A stretch of 64,000 nt of DNA, from positions 248,001 through 312,000 of the forward strand of contig NZ_FNRA01000001.1 in the NCBI RefSeq assembly GCF_900107535.1, written 5' to 3'. This document shows, in pieces, positions 44,010 through 52,415 of the stretch. The number at the start of each line of letters is the position of its first letter. Position 1 is the first letter of the stretch. The notes under the pieces are model-generated. The model saw nothing but the letters and a program-made list of their open reading frames with translations. It ran no database searches and had not been told where the DNA came from. This DNA is from Pedobacter hartonius (lineage in GTDB: Bacteria; Bacteroidota; Bacteroidia; Sphingobacteriales; Sphingobacteriaceae). The translations under genes were made by a program, and so were the position numbers.

Positions 44010-44258
44010 TTATTTCTTAGCGTAACGTGTTTTGAATTTATCAATACGGCCAGCAGTATCTACCAGTTTCATTTTACCGGTGTAAAATGGGTGAGAGGTG
44101 TGGGAGATCTCTAATTTATATAGAGGGTACTCATTACCATCTTCCCAAGTAACAGTTTCTTTAGTATCTACACAAGATTTAGTTAAGAAAGAGTATTCGT
44201 TAGACATATCTTTAAATACTACGAATCTATAGTTTGATGGGTGAAGATCTTTTTTCAT
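44010..44258 (-). CDS. rpmE2: Ribosomal protein L31, type B
   Basis: This 82-aa protein begins [19 protein letters not shown], the signature of type-B L31 with its longer central insert and the HPFYTGK motif. Only one cysteine (Cys29) is present, so the zinc-binding CxxC set of type-A L31 is missing; such paralogues are often used under zinc limitation, but in many Bacteroidota this is the only L31. A promoter-like TTG-20 bp-GATATTTG (one mismatch) lies about 35-65 bp upstream on the minus strand. Confidence 0.97.
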   Translation of the reverse strand: MKKDLHPSNYRFVVFKDMSNEYSFLTKSCVDTKETVTWEDGNEYPLYKLEISHTSHPFYTGKMKLVDTAGRIDKFKTRYAKK

Positions 44259-44341
44259 ATGAATTTATACTTATTTGTCGCTTATTTTGAAGGTTGCAAA
44301 TATCCTAATTTTATTTTTTATATACAAGAATTAATGAAAAA

Positions 44342-44629
44342 TTATGTACTATACTTTTTCCAGGTTTCTACTTTCTGTTTCTGCCGGCTAAGGTATTCAT
44401 CTGCAATCACTTCTGCAGAAGGCAACTCAGAGCAGCTTAGCAGCAGGAATTTCAGCTTTTCCTCGTCCACATCCGCCCGGTACAATATATTCATCATTTT
44501 TGAGATGTCATTGTCCAGCAGCCAGGAGAAAGCATGGATCATTTTCTGCCTGATCAGTTCCTCAGGCATCTTATCCTCCAGTTCAAAGTCCTTTCCAATC
44601 ATTCTGCTTAATGCACTCAGGTCATCCAT
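44342..44629 (-). CDS. Conserved-looking 95-aa protein of unknown function
   Basis: This small, charged, helical protein (MDDLSALSRMIGKDFELEDKMPEELIRQ...) has no recognised domain. It overlaps the methylmalonyl-CoA epimerase stop by 8 bp, so it is probably translated with it. Codon use looks like its neighbours. There is no signal peptide or membrane segment. A role linked to the epimerase is only suggested by the overlap. Confidence 0.72.
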   Translation of the reverse strand: MDDLSALSRMIGKDFELEDKMPEELIRQKMIHAFSWLLDNDISKMMNILYRADVDEEKLKFLLLSCSELPSAEVIADEYLSRQKQKVETWKKYST

Positions 44630-45038
44630 TTGCTTCTGCTTTAATTTCCTGACATAACTCTACCAGCACCCCGTTTGTTCCCTTAGGATGCACAAAACAG
44701 ATCAGCTTATTGTCGGCACCAACCCTGGGTTCCCCGCTTAAAAGCACGAACCCCTTGTTCTTTAATCTTTCCATTTCTTCATAGATATTGCTCACCTCAA
44801 ATGCAATATGGTGGATGCCTTCCCCCTTTTTCTGAATAAAAGCAGCAATGGGACTGTCTTCCTCCGTTGCGGCCAAAAGCTCTATCTTATTTTCCCCGGT
44901 AAGGAAAAACGCAGTTGAAACACCTTCTGAAGCAACCAGTTCCCGTTTGTAAGCAGCAACACCCAGCAGCTTTTCATACAGGTCACAGGACAGATCCAGG
45001 TCTTTCACCGCAATGCCAATATGTTCTATTTTATTCAT
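44622..45038 (-). CDS. mce: Methylmalonyl-CoA epimerase
   Basis: This 138-aa vicinal-oxygen-chelate (VOC) enzyme interconverts the (R) and (S) forms of methylmalonyl-CoA. It shows paired VOC modules with metal ligands His6 (MNKIEHIGIAV), the central HHIAFEV and the C-terminal Glu in GVLVELCQ. It fits the propionate/succinate route and the acyl-CoA carboxylase elsewhere in the window, though the two are 20 kb apart. Family annotation is firm and substrate is by similarity. Confidence 0.93.
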   Translation of the reverse strand: MNKIEHIGIAVKDLDLSCDLYEKLLGVAAYKRELVASEGVSTAFFLTGENKIELLAATEEDSPIAAFIQKKGEGIHHIAFEVSNIYEEMERLKNKGFVLLSGEPRVGADNKLICFVHPKGTNGVLVELCQEIKAEANG

Positions 45039-45108
45039 CTCCGGTCATAAGGTTAAGAAAATGTAAAAATGCATGTTTTCCCATTGGGTTCATAGGGATG
45101 AATTGGAA

Positions 45109-45136
45109 TTGTTGGTCATCTTTTTTAGTACATTTG
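45109..45136 (+). promoter_or_regulatory. iscS promoter
   Basis: TACATTTG (45129-45136) is a perfect -7 box, with a TTG (45109-45111) 17 bp upstream, slightly shorter than the ideal spacing. The predicted leader is about 20 nt before the ATG at 45163. Confidence 0.65.
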
Positions 45137-45162
45137 CATATTAGAACGATAAATTACTGACG

Positions 45163-46374
45163 ATGGAACTTCCTATTTATCTGGATAACAATGCGACTAC
45201 CCCCCTTGATCCAAGGGTACTGGAAGCAATGCTGCCTTACTTCAGCAGCAAATTCGGGAACGCTGCAAGCCGCAGCCATGCTTTTGGATGGGTTGCAGAA
45301 GAGGGGGTTGATTATGCGCGTGAACAGGTAGCTAAATTAATTGGCTGCACTGATCAAGAGATCATTTTCACTTCCGGTGCCACAGAAGCTGACAACCTGG
45401 GTATTAAAGGGGTGTTTGAAATGTACCGGGAAAAGGGTAACCATATCATTACTGCCACAACAGAACACAAAGCTGTGCTGGATACCTGCAAACATTTAGA
45501 GAAATCAGGCGCCAAAGTAACCTACCTGAAAGTAAAAGAAGATGGCCTGATAGACCTTGCCGAACTGGAAGCGGCAATGACCGAGCAAACAATACTCGTT
45601 ACCATCATGTATGGCAATAATGAAATCGGTGTGGTTCAGCCTGTTAAAGAAATTTCAGCGATAGCCCATAAACACGGCGCTCTGTTCATGACAGATGCCA
45701 CACAGGCAGTAGGTAAAATTCCGGTTGACGTGAATACCGACAGAATAGACCTGATGGCTTTTAGTGCGCATAAGATGTATGGCCCAAAAGGTGTGGGCGT
45801 TTTATATGTCCGCCGTAAAAATCCAAGGGTAAAAGTAACGGCACAGATGGACGGTGGCGGCCATGAACGTGGTATGCGTTCCGGTACACTGAATGTTCCC
45901 GGAATTGTGGGCTTCGGTAAAGCCTGTGAGTTATGCCGTTTAGAGATGGGCGAAGAGGCAAAACGCCTTTCGGCATTAAGGGATAAACTGGAAAGTGCAC
46001 TTACTGTACTTGAAGAAAGTTACATAAACGGCAATACTCAGCACCGTTTGCCGCATATGGCCAATATCTCTTTTAAATATGTTGAAGGCGAAGGCCTGAT
46101 GATGGCCATGAAAGACCTGGCCGTATCGTCAGGTTCTGCCTGTACATCCGCATCCCTGGAGCCTTCCTATGTACTGAAGAGCATGGGTTTATCTGATGAT
46201 CTCGCGCATTCTTCTATCCGTTTCGGCCTTGGCCGTTTTACTACTGAAGAAGAAGTGGATTATGCCATCGCCAGCACCATCAAAGCCGTAAACCACCTGA
46301 GAGAACTTTCTCCGCTATGGGAAATGTTTAAAGAAGGGATCGACATCAGTAAAATTGAATGGGCCGGGCACTAG
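45163..46374 (+). CDS. iscS: Cysteine desulfurase (IscS type)
   Basis: This 403-aa PLP enzyme takes sulfur from cysteine to build Fe-S clusters. It has the N-terminal [12 protein letters not shown] motif, the PLP-binding Lys in [10 protein letters not shown] (near residue 205), and the catalytic cysteine loop [14 protein letters not shown] (near residue 325), which is the IscS/NifS class I form. It is followed 87 bp later by an IscA-like scaffold. No iscU is in the window. Confidence 0.96.
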   Translation: MELPIYLDNNATTPLDPRVLEAMLPYFSSKFGNAASRSHAFGWVAEEGVDYAREQVAKLIGCTDQEIIFTSGATEADNLGIKGVFEMYREKGNHIITATTEHKAVLDTCKHLEKSGAKVTYLKVKEDGLIDLAELEAAMTEQTILVTIMYGNNEIGVVQPVKEISAIAHKHGALFMTDATQAVGKIPVDVNTDRIDLMAFSAHKMYGPKGVGVLYVRRKNPRVKVTAQMDGGGHERGMRSGTLNVPGIVGFGKACELCRLEMGEEAKRLSALRDKLESALTVLEESYINGNTQHRLPHMANISFKYVEGEGLMMAMKDLAVSSGSACTSASLEPSYVLKSMGLSDDLAHSSIRFGLGRFTTEEEVDYAIASTIKAVNHLRELSPLWEMFKEGIDISKIEWAGH

Positions 46375-46461
46375 TTGTTCGGTACTTGCTCAATCTCAGC
46401 ACTAATCAAACAAATCAATGGCATCATTTTAGCTGTCATTTAAACATTAATATTTAAGCAT

Positions 46462-46788
46462 ATGATCACTATCACAGAAAAGGCGAAAAGCAAAATTGAT
46501 CACTTAATGCAGGAATCTCAAATGGATACCGATTATTTTTTACGTGTTTCCGTAAAAGGCGGAGGATGTTCAGGATTAAGTTATGCGCTGGATTTCGATA
46601 ACGAGGAAAAAAAAGACGATCAGTTTTTTGAAGATAAAGGGGTACGTATTGCACTCGATATGAAATCATTTTTATATCTGGCAGGTACGGAACTTGATTT
46701 TACAGATGGAATAAATGGAAAAGGCTTTGCCTTTAATAACCCCAACGCTACCCGGTCATGCGGATGCGGAGAAAGTTTCTCTGTTTAA
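46462..46788 (+). CDS. HesB/IscA-family iron-sulfur carrier
   Basis: This 108-aa A-type carrier has the three conserved cysteines: one in GGGCSGLSY (near residue 35) and two in the C-terminal CGCGESF. It accepts clusters or iron for delivery to target proteins. It lies directly after iscS and is probably in the same transcript, which ends in the strong hairpin at 46806-46829. Confidence 0.95.
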   Translation: MITITEKAKSKIDHLMQESQMDTDYFLRVSVKGGGCSGLSYALDFDNEEKKDDQFFEDKGVRIALDMKSFLYLAGTELDFTDGINGKGFAFNNPNATRSCGCGESFSV

Positions 46789-46805
46789 ATTCTTCACAAT
46801 TTTTT

Positions 46806-46829
46806 AAAAGGGCGCCCCGGCGCCCTTTT
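46806..46829 (+). terminator. iscS-iscA terminator
   Basis: AAAAGGGCGCC and its complement form a very GC-rich stem ending in four T. It is almost palindromic and could work from both sides. It starts 17 bp after the IscA-like gene. Confidence 0.82.
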
Positions 46830-46937
46830 CTCATAAACGCAGTAGCCAGTATCGGGGGATATTCTTCGGGTTGACAACACTAATATTGCGTTCCTATCAT
46901 AAAAAGTTTATTATTGCATTCGCAAAATATAACAATT

Positions 46938-48851
46938 ATGTCATCATCAGATAAAATTTCTACCATTCCCAGCTTACTGCGCAATGTGGTAGAAACCATT
47001 CACCCTCCCGAAACTACCTTTTTGGTACATAAAAGGAATGCTGACTGGGAAAATATCTCTTTTAAGACCACGCTTGATCATGCAGATGCGGTCTCTGCGT
47101 TCTTCCTGGAAAAGGGCATTTCAAAAGGTGACCGGATGGGCCTGATGATCGAGAACGGGCCGGACTATATCTATTATGACCAGGGTATACAACAGATCAA
47201 TGCCGTCAACGTATCAATCTACCCTACCCTATCGGAACATGAAGTTGAATATATCATCAACGATTCCGGAATGAGGGCCATTCTTGTTGGCAATCCCTTC
47301 CTTTTTAAAAAGATTCTAAAAATTGCGGGCAACTGCAAACAGCTGGAATATATTATCCCTGCATTTCCTGATCACTCCAGAATACCTGTTCCGGATGACC
47401 TGATGGTGGAGGTCATCAGCTTTGAAGACCTGCTGCTTACAGGTAAAGCCAAAACCGCGCAGTTCCAGGAAGAAATTACCGGCATCCGCAGGGCAATCAG
47501 CCCGTCAGACACCTCCTCTCTGGTTTATACTTCAGGTACAACAGGAACGCCAAAAGGCGTAATGCTTTCTCATTATAATTCTGTGGAGAACGTGAAAGTG
47601 TGCCTCACACAAATGAAAGTAATTGAAAAAGACGACGTATTCTTGTCGTTCCTGCCTTTATCACATGTTTTTGAACGTATGGCAACCTATCATGTCTGCT
47701 GTACAGCGGGATGTACAATGGCCTTTGCACAAAGCCTGGAAATGCTGGCAAAAAACATGACGGAGGTGAAGCCTACCGTAATGAACTGCGTACCGCGCTT
47801 ACTGGAGCGCATCCATGATAAAGCCCTTAAAAGCGGAACAGCCGATGGTGGTGTAAAAGCCAAAATCTTTCTTTGGGCAATGGAAACAGGAAAAAAATAC
47901 CGCCAGAGAGCAGACGAAGGCAAAAGCCTGGGTTTCCTGCTCGCCACCAAACAAAAGATAGCCGAGAAGCTGGTGTTCAGCAAGATCAAGGAAAGAACCG
48001 GCGGAAGGATAAAATTCCTGATCTCGGGAGGGGCCGCCCTTCCGAAAAATGTGGGAGAGTTTTTCGGTAACCTCGGCATTAAGGTATGCGAAGGCTTCGG
48101 CCTGACAGAAACGTCGCCCGTGATGACCTTCAGTGAAGCCAACAGACAGGTTTACGGCACTGTCGGCCGGGTAATTCCGGGCATTGAGGTAGCCATTCAA
48201 AATATTGAGACCAAAGAGATTATCAACATACAGACATATGATACTTTTGATGAAAATTTCGTGTGCCCGGAAGGAGAGATCATTGTGCGTGGCCATTGTG
48301 TGATGCAGGGTTATTTTAACAAACCGGCAGAAACTGCGGAAGCCATTGACAGGGACAACTGGTTTCATACCGGTGATATCGGAAGGTTTTATCGGGGGTA
48401 TCTGCAGATCACAGACCGACTGAAGAACATCATCGTGAACTCTTATGGTAAAAATATTTATCCAAGCCCGGTTGAGAATATCTATCTGAAAAGCCTCAGG
48501 ATTGAGCAGATATTCCTTGTTGGGGATAAACGCGAATACCTTACCGCAATTGTGATCCCCAACAGGGAAAGCATGCAGGAAAAATTCAAGCTGGAGGATT
48601 CTTTTTTCGAAATCAAGGAAACATTTATCACCGATCCGGAGATCATCACCTGGATCAATGAGGATATCAGGACCTTCTCCAAAGAGCTGGCAAAGTTTGA
48701 GCGCATCAAGAATTTCAAGGTGAAAAGAACGCCCTTCAGCATGGACGAAGGTGAGATCACGCCAACCATGAAAATCAAACGTAAGGTGGTAGAAAAGAAA
48801 TATGCTGAAAGCATTAACGAGATGTATAGCGCATCTGCTGAAGCCGATTAG
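46938..48851 (+). CDS. Long-chain-fatty-acid-CoA ligase (AMP-forming)
   Basis: This 637-aa acyl-activating enzyme makes acyl-CoA from fatty acid, ATP and CoA. It shows the AMP-binding core YTSGTTGTPKGVMLSH (near residue 200), the GFGLTETSP motif (near 393), and the C-terminal hinge DRLKNIIV followed by the catalytic Lys region (MKIKRK). The ATG at 46938 was preferred to a TTG 24 bp earlier because MSSSDKI is the first Met-led, family-like start. The downstream gene (lysS) has its own promoter. Confidence 0.95.
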   Translation: MSSSDKISTIPSLLRNVVETIHPPETTFLVHKRNADWENISFKTTLDHADAVSAFFLEKGISKGDRMGLMIENGPDYIYYDQGIQQINAVNVSIYPTLSEHEVEYIINDSGMRAILVGNPFLFKKILKIAGNCKQLEYIIPAFPDHSRIPVPDDLMVEVISFEDLLLTGKAKTAQFQEEITGIRRAISPSDTSSLVYTSGTTGTPKGVMLSHYNSVENVKVCLTQMKVIEKDDVFLSFLPLSHVFERMATYHVCCTAGCTMAFAQSLEMLAKNMTEVKPTVMNCVPRLLERIHDKALKSGTADGGVKAKIFLWAMETGKKYRQRADEGKSLGFLLATKQKIAEKLVFSKIKERTGGRIKFLISGGAALPKNVGEFFGNLGIKVCEGFGLTETSPVMTFSEANRQVYGTVGRVIPGIEVAIQNIETKEIINIQTYDTFDENFVCPEGEIIVRGHCVMQGYFNKPAETAEAIDRDNWFHTGDIGRFYRGYLQITDRLKNIIVNSYGKNIYPSPVENIYLKSLRIEQIFLVGDKREYLTAIVIPNRESMQEKFKLEDSFFEIKETFITDPEIITWINEDIRTFSKELAKFERIKNFKVKRTPFSMDEGEITPTMKIKRKVVEKKYAESINEMYSASAEAD

Positions 48852-48882
48852 AATTTTCTAAAAAAACACCCTTCTAATTTAC

Positions 48883-48890
48883 TATTTTTG
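48883..48890 (+). promoter_or_regulatory. lysS -7 box
   Basis: TATTTTTG is a perfect TAnnTTTG box; the -33 position shows no TTG. It predicts a transcript starting near 48895 with a leader of about 73 nt. Confidence 0.6.
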
Positions 48891-48893
48891 CTG

Positions 48894-48922
48894 AACATTC
48901 GAATGCGCACCATTCGGATGTT
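48894..48922 (+). promoter_or_regulatory. Stem-loop at the 5' end of the predicted lysS leader
   Basis: AACATTCGAATG (48894-48905) and CATTCGGATGTT (48911-48922) form a 12-bp stem with one G-U pair and a 5-nt loop. It begins where transcription is expected to start, so it would cap the mRNA. There is no T run after it, which argues against a simple terminator. A smaller CGGC/GCCG stem lies at 48942-48953 just before the ATG. Confidence 0.5.
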
Positions 48923-48967
48923 TGTCATTTATAACGTTATCCGGCGGGAGCCGAATATTTAAAACAT

Positions 48968-50692
48968 ATGAGTACAGGACTATCAGAACAAGAAATACTG
49001 CGCAGAAATGCGCTTGTCCAGTTACGTGAACTGGGAATCGATCCTTATCCTGCTGAAGGTTACGAGATCAGCACAACTGCGGCAGACATCTTAGCGAACT
49101 ACAATGAGGCCAATAAGGATGCCTGGCAGCAGGTAAGCTTTGCAGGCAGGATCATGACCCGCCGTATCATGGGCAGCGCTGCTTTTGCAGAGATACAGGA
49201 CTCCACAGGCCGCATTCAGATTTACCTGAAAAGAGATGAGCTCTGCCCTGATGAAGACAAGACACTGTACAATACCGTATTCAAGAAACTACTGGATCTT
49301 GGTGACTTTATTGGTGTAAAGGGTTTTGTGTTCAGCACGCAAACCGGGGAGATCTCTGTACACGTTACTGAATTCAAACTGTTATCAAAATCATTAAAGC
49401 CCCTGCCCATCGTAAAACGTGACGACGAGGGTAATATATATGACGGATTTACTGATCCTGAACTGAGGTACAGACAGCGTTATGTAGACCTAACCGTGAA
49501 TCCGGGCTTTAAACAGATCTTTATCAATCGCTCAAAGGTCATCAGCACCATGCGGAATTACTTCGACCAGCAGGGCTGGATGGAAGTAGAAACGCCTATT
49601 CTGCAGCAGATCCATGGTGGCGCAGCAGCACGTCCGTTTGAAACGCACCACAATACACTTGATATGCCTTTGTTTTTGAGGATAGCAAACGAACTGTATT
49701 TAAAAAGATTAATCGTTGCCGGGTTTGACGGCGTGTATGAGTTCGGTAAGATGTTCAGAAATGAAGGGATGGACCGTACCCATAATCCGGAGTACACAGC
49801 CATGGAGATCTATGTTGCTTATAAAGATTATATCTGGATGATGGCAATGGTGGAAGAATGCCTGGAGAAAGTGGCCATGGCCATACACAGTTCAGCGGTA
49901 GTGAAAGTAGGTGCGCACGAAATCAATTTCGCCGGCCCTTATGAAAAACTCACCATGTATGAGTCCATACAAAAATATACAGGGATCGATGTTTCGAAAA
50001 TGACGGAAGACGAGCTGACGGCCACCTGCAAAAGTCTGGATATAGAGACCGACCTTTCAATGGGCCGCGGTAAGCTCATCGATGAGTTGTTCAGCGAGAA
50101 AGTAGAAGCCAACCTGATCCAGCCAACATACATCACAGACTATCCGCTGGAGATGACCCCGCTGGCAAAAAAACACAGAAGCAAAGAAGGACTGGTTGAA
50201 CGTTTTGAGTTATTTGTGAATGGTAAGGAGATTGCCAACGCCTATTCTGAACTGAATGACCCTATTGACCAGAAGGAACGTTTCGAAGACCAGCTGAAAC
50301 TGGCTGCCAGAGGTGATGATGAAGCCATGGCAATGGATGATGATTTTGTACGTGCACTGGAATATGGTATGCCTCCTACTTCAGGTCTGGGTGTAGGTAT
50401 TGACCGTCTGGTGATGCTGATGACCAACCAGTCTACCATCCAGGAAGTACTTTTCTTCCCTCAGATGAGACCGGAGAAAAAAGCAAAGATCACCACTGAT
50501 GAAGACTTTGTGAACGCCGGAATACCTGCCGAATGGGTACAGGTGATCAGGAAAATGGGATTTAACACGATAGAAGACCTTGCCGGCGCCAATGCAAACA
50601 AAGTATTTAATGACCTCGGCGGTATGCGCAAAAAGTTAAAACTGGATTTGACGATGCCATCCAAAGAAGATGTAACTGCCTGGTTTTCTTAA
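48968..50692 (+). CDS. lysS: Lysyl-tRNA synthetase (class II)
   Basis: This 574-aa enzyme charges tRNA-Lys. It has an N-terminal OB-fold anticodon-binding domain (about 55-150), class II motif 2 (FRNEGMDRTHNPEYTAMEIY, in part) and motif 3 (GLGVGIDRLVMLM), then an unusual C-terminal extension of about 65 residues (EDFVNAGIPAEWVQVIRKMGF...) with a helix-hairpin-helix look, common in Bacteroidota LysS. Its leader contains a stem-loop (48894-48922). Confidence 0.97.
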   Translation: MSTGLSEQEILRRNALVQLRELGIDPYPAEGYEISTTAADILANYNEANKDAWQQVSFAGRIMTRRIMGSAAFAEIQDSTGRIQIYLKRDELCPDEDKTLYNTVFKKLLDLGDFIGVKGFVFSTQTGEISVHVTEFKLLSKSLKPLPIVKRDDEGNIYDGFTDPELRYRQRYVDLTVNPGFKQIFINRSKVISTMRNYFDQQGWMEVETPILQQIHGGAAARPFETHHNTLDMPLFLRIANELYLKRLIVAGFDGVYEFGKMFRNEGMDRTHNPEYTAMEIYVAYKDYIWMMAMVEECLEKVAMAIHSSAVVKVGAHEINFAGPYEKLTMYESIQKYTGIDVSKMTEDELTATCKSLDIETDLSMGRGKLIDELFSEKVEANLIQPTYITDYPLEMTPLAKKHRSKEGLVERFELFVNGKEIANAYSELNDPIDQKERFEDQLKLAARGDDEAMAMDDDFVRALEYGMPPTSGLGVGIDRLVMLMTNQSTIQEVLFFPQMRPEKKAKITTDEDFVNAGIPAEWVQVIRKMGFNTIEDLAGANANKVFNDLGGMRKKLKLDLTMPSKEDVTAWFS

Positions 50693-50712
50693 CATAAAGA
50701 TAACAAAGAATT

Positions 50713-50756
50713 AAAGGCCTGCCGTGATGATTTACGGCAGGCCTTTTCTATTTTTA
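50713..50756 (+). terminator. lysS terminator
   Basis: AAAGGCCTGCCGT (50713-50725) and its complement (50733-50745) form a 13-bp perfect stem, followed by a T-rich TCTATTTTT. It begins 21 bp after lysS. Confidence 0.9.
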
Positions 50757-50781
50757 CCAGACATAAATAATTTGGAAAGCT

Positions 50782-50994
50782 ATGAACAACTCCATTCTGG
50801 AAATTACCGAAAACGAATACTGCATAAAATTAAGTAAAGATGCATTTGATCTTTCTCTGATCCGTCAGCTGATCAAAAGGATTCAATCAGAGCAGTTGTT
50901 CTTTAGCAAAAGAAATGGCTATATGGAAGATGATATCATCAGCAGGGGCGGCCTGAACGAGAACGAAAATTTTGACAGTTTAAACGAGAAATAA
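50782..50994 (+). CDS. Small conserved-type hypothetical protein (70 aa)
   Basis: This 70-aa soluble protein (MNNSILEITENEYCIKLSKDAFDLSLIRQLIKRI...) has a beta-strand then helix pattern reminiscent of small antitoxin-like or DNA-binding folds, but no partner toxin is adjacent and no motif is firm. It lies between two terminators (50713-50756 and 50993-51020), so it is a single-gene unit. Function unknown. Confidence 0.68.
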   Translation: MNNSILEITENEYCIKLSKDAFDLSLIRQLIKRIQSEQLFFSKRNGYMEDDIISRGGLNENENFDSLNEK

Positions 50995-51020
50995 AAAAAG
51001 CCACGTCTGTGGCTTTTTTT
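50993..51020. terminator. Bidirectional terminator
   Basis: AAAAAAAGCCAC, loop GTCT, and GTGGCTTTTTTT form a symmetrical hairpin. It serves the 70-aa gene on the plus strand and the TPR-like gene on the minus strand. Confidence 0.9.
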
Positions 51021-51033
51021 ATTCTTCCTTTTA

Positions 51034-51573
51034 CTAGCGGTATCTAACCTGTTGCTGCTTATCCAGCATTCCCAATTGATCTTTCATCTGTTTGATCTGA
51101 TCGGCAAGTAATTTGTTCTTATCTGCTTTCTTCGCTTCTGTCAGATACATCTGCGCTTCTCTTTTGTTACGTTTTCCCATTGCAATACCAGCTAAGCTCA
51201 GCTTGGCCAGCGCAATGTTGTGGTCCATCTGCATCCCCAGGGAAAGTGCTTTCTTGAAATATTTCTCCGACTGCATCGGTGCTTTTCTCGATTCTATCAA
51301 ACCGATGAGCAAATTATAGTAACCATGCTGAATCCTGATCAGCTGTGTTTCATAGTTTGTTATTCTTTTCAAATAAGCTTCAGCTTTTACCATATCGTCT
51401 TTACGTAAAAACCACTGCGCAAGAAGCATGTTCTCATTATAGAAAAAGGTAACAATGATCAGCAGACTAATCAACACCGCTAAAACACCCCAACCCCAGA
51501 AACCGAAAATCATCAGTGCAACCGCACCTCCTAATACCACAAAACCTGCAATAAGTCTTACTATGTTTGGCAT
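51034..51573 (-). CDS. Membrane-anchored TPR-like protein
   Basis: This 179-aa protein has two hydrophobic helices at residues 5-45 and then helical tetratricopeptide-like repeats (AEAYLKRI, SEKYFKKALSLG, AQMYLTEAKKA). The helices put the repeats on one face of the inner membrane, where they may hold protein complexes. The ATG at 51573 (MPNIVRL) was preferred to a start 45 bp upstream because it directly precedes the membrane helices. A one-mismatch -7 box (51596-51603, minus) supports this. Function unknown. Confidence 0.78.
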   Translation of the reverse strand: MPNIVRLIAGFVVLGGAVALMIFGFWGWGVLAVLISLLIIVTFFYNENMLLAQWFLRKDDMVKAEAYLKRITNYETQLIRIQHGYYNLLIGLIESRKAPMQSEKYFKKALSLGMQMDHNIALAKLSLAGIAMGKRNKREAQMYLTEAKKADKNKLLADQIKQMKDQLGMLDKQQQVRYR

Positions 51574-51738
51574 AAAATCTTTAATTATTTTTTTGCAAAT
51601 ATCGTGTTTAAATACCAAAAACCAGATTTAAAATAATAATTAATCATTGGCATGACAGGGGGATTTCCAGCAACCGGTCATGCGGCCGGTGTTCCATTTA
51701 CTTATACCTGAAAGCTGCGTTACTTATGCTGTGTAGGT

Positions 51739-51839
51739 GTTTTTGTGAGCTGGGTGTGAGTTGGGAGAGGATTAAATGTAAGTCTGGCGCTGTAACCCAT
51801 GTTTATACCTCTCCCAACTCACACCCAGCTCACAAAAAC
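51739..51839. repeat. Large perfect inverted repeat (32-bp arms)
   Basis: Arms 51739-51770 and 51808-51839 match perfectly over 32 bp (left arm begins GTTTTTGTGAGCTGGG; right arm is its complement), with a 37-nt loop. It is intergenic and not flanked by T runs, unlike a normal terminator, and its sequence is unlike the 31816-31895 element although the design is similar. An ORF of 41 codons (51726-51851, MLCRCFCELG...) also reads through it. No terminal direct repeats or transposase were seen. Confidence 0.6.
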
Positions 51840-51929
51840 TTACAGGAATGAACGAAGAAACAGTCTGGCAGCAACCTGAAGAAATCAACGTCTGCTCAAT
51901 AAATTTACTGCGATCAAAACATTCCTTCC

Positions 51930-51937
51930 TATATTTG
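51930..51937 (+). promoter_or_regulatory. -7 box for the thioredoxin-like/ung unit
   Basis: TATATTTG is a perfect TAnnTTTG box 60 bp before the ATG at 51998. No clear TTG at -33. Confidence 0.55.
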
Positions 51938-51997
51938 TTATTGGTTCAGGAGCATGCTTAGATCATCCTGAATTTAAATCTAAAATACTGAATATTG

Positions 51998-52411
51998 ATG
52001 ATTCAACATAATTGCAGCCGGGACAGTATCCTGTCTATACCGGAGATGAGGGAAAAATATGATACGGAATACACTGCCTATATTCCCGGTCTGGAAATAG
52101 CAGAGCAATTGAAAACCCTCCTGGAAAACGTACAGATCATTATCGTACTGGGCACCTGGTGCGCAGACAGCAGGTTACAGGTGCCCCGCTTTTTCAAAAT
52201 TACCGATAGCACAGGCATTGCTGAAGACAGCATTCAACTGATCTGTATAAATGAAACGAAAAAGACGGAAGACGGCCTGACAGATCTTTTAAACATCGTC
52301 AGTGTGCCTACATTCATTTTTATGGAGGGTGATAAAGAATTGGGCCGTATCATTGAGTCGCCCACAGGCACCCTTGAAAACGATATGATTGAGATATTAA
52401 CAAAAAAATAA
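51998..52411 (+). CDS. Thioredoxin-fold protein
   Basis: This 137-aa protein has a thioredoxin-like fold: a GTWCADSRL motif (one Cys kept, the second replaced by Ser) followed by VPTFIFM, the cis-Pro loop. The loss of the second cysteine means it is not a normal dithiol thioredoxin. It might act by a monothiol mechanism or only bind. There is no signal peptide. Its stop is 4 bp before the ung ATG, so the two are co-transcribed. The ATG at 51998 was preferred to a TTG 3 bp upstream. Confidence 0.82.
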   Translation: MIQHNCSRDSILSIPEMREKYDTEYTAYIPGLEIAEQLKTLLENVQIIIVLGTWCADSRLQVPRFFKITDSTGIAEDSIQLICINETKKTEDGLTDLLNIVSVPTFIFMEGDKELGRIIESPTGTLENDMIEILTKK

Positions 52412-52415
52412 CAGT

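Larger units (their letters stand above)
51574..51997. other. 424-bp gap with a large hairpin element
   Basis: The gap holds the one-mismatch promoter of the TPR-like gene (51596-51603), a small ACCGG/CCGGT hairpin (51673-51690), the large 32-bp inverted repeat (51739-51839) and the -7 box of the thioredoxin-like gene (51930-51937). A 37-codon ORF from 51849 was seen but ends in the promoter region and is probably not a gene. Confidence 0.6.

Noticed and set aside
44010..44258. Zinc-responsive regulation of rpmE2
   Set aside because: The protein is the zinc-free type B, but no Zur-like palindrome was found upstream, and type B is often the only L31 in Bacteroidota.
50782..50994. Toxin-antitoxin pair including the 70-aa gene
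   Set aside because: The gene stands alone between two terminators with no adjacent small partner, so no toxin-antitoxin call is supported.
51849..51962. A 37-codon plus-strand ORF from 51849
   Set aside because: It runs through the -7 box of the thioredoxin-like gene and has no conserved features; chance is likely.
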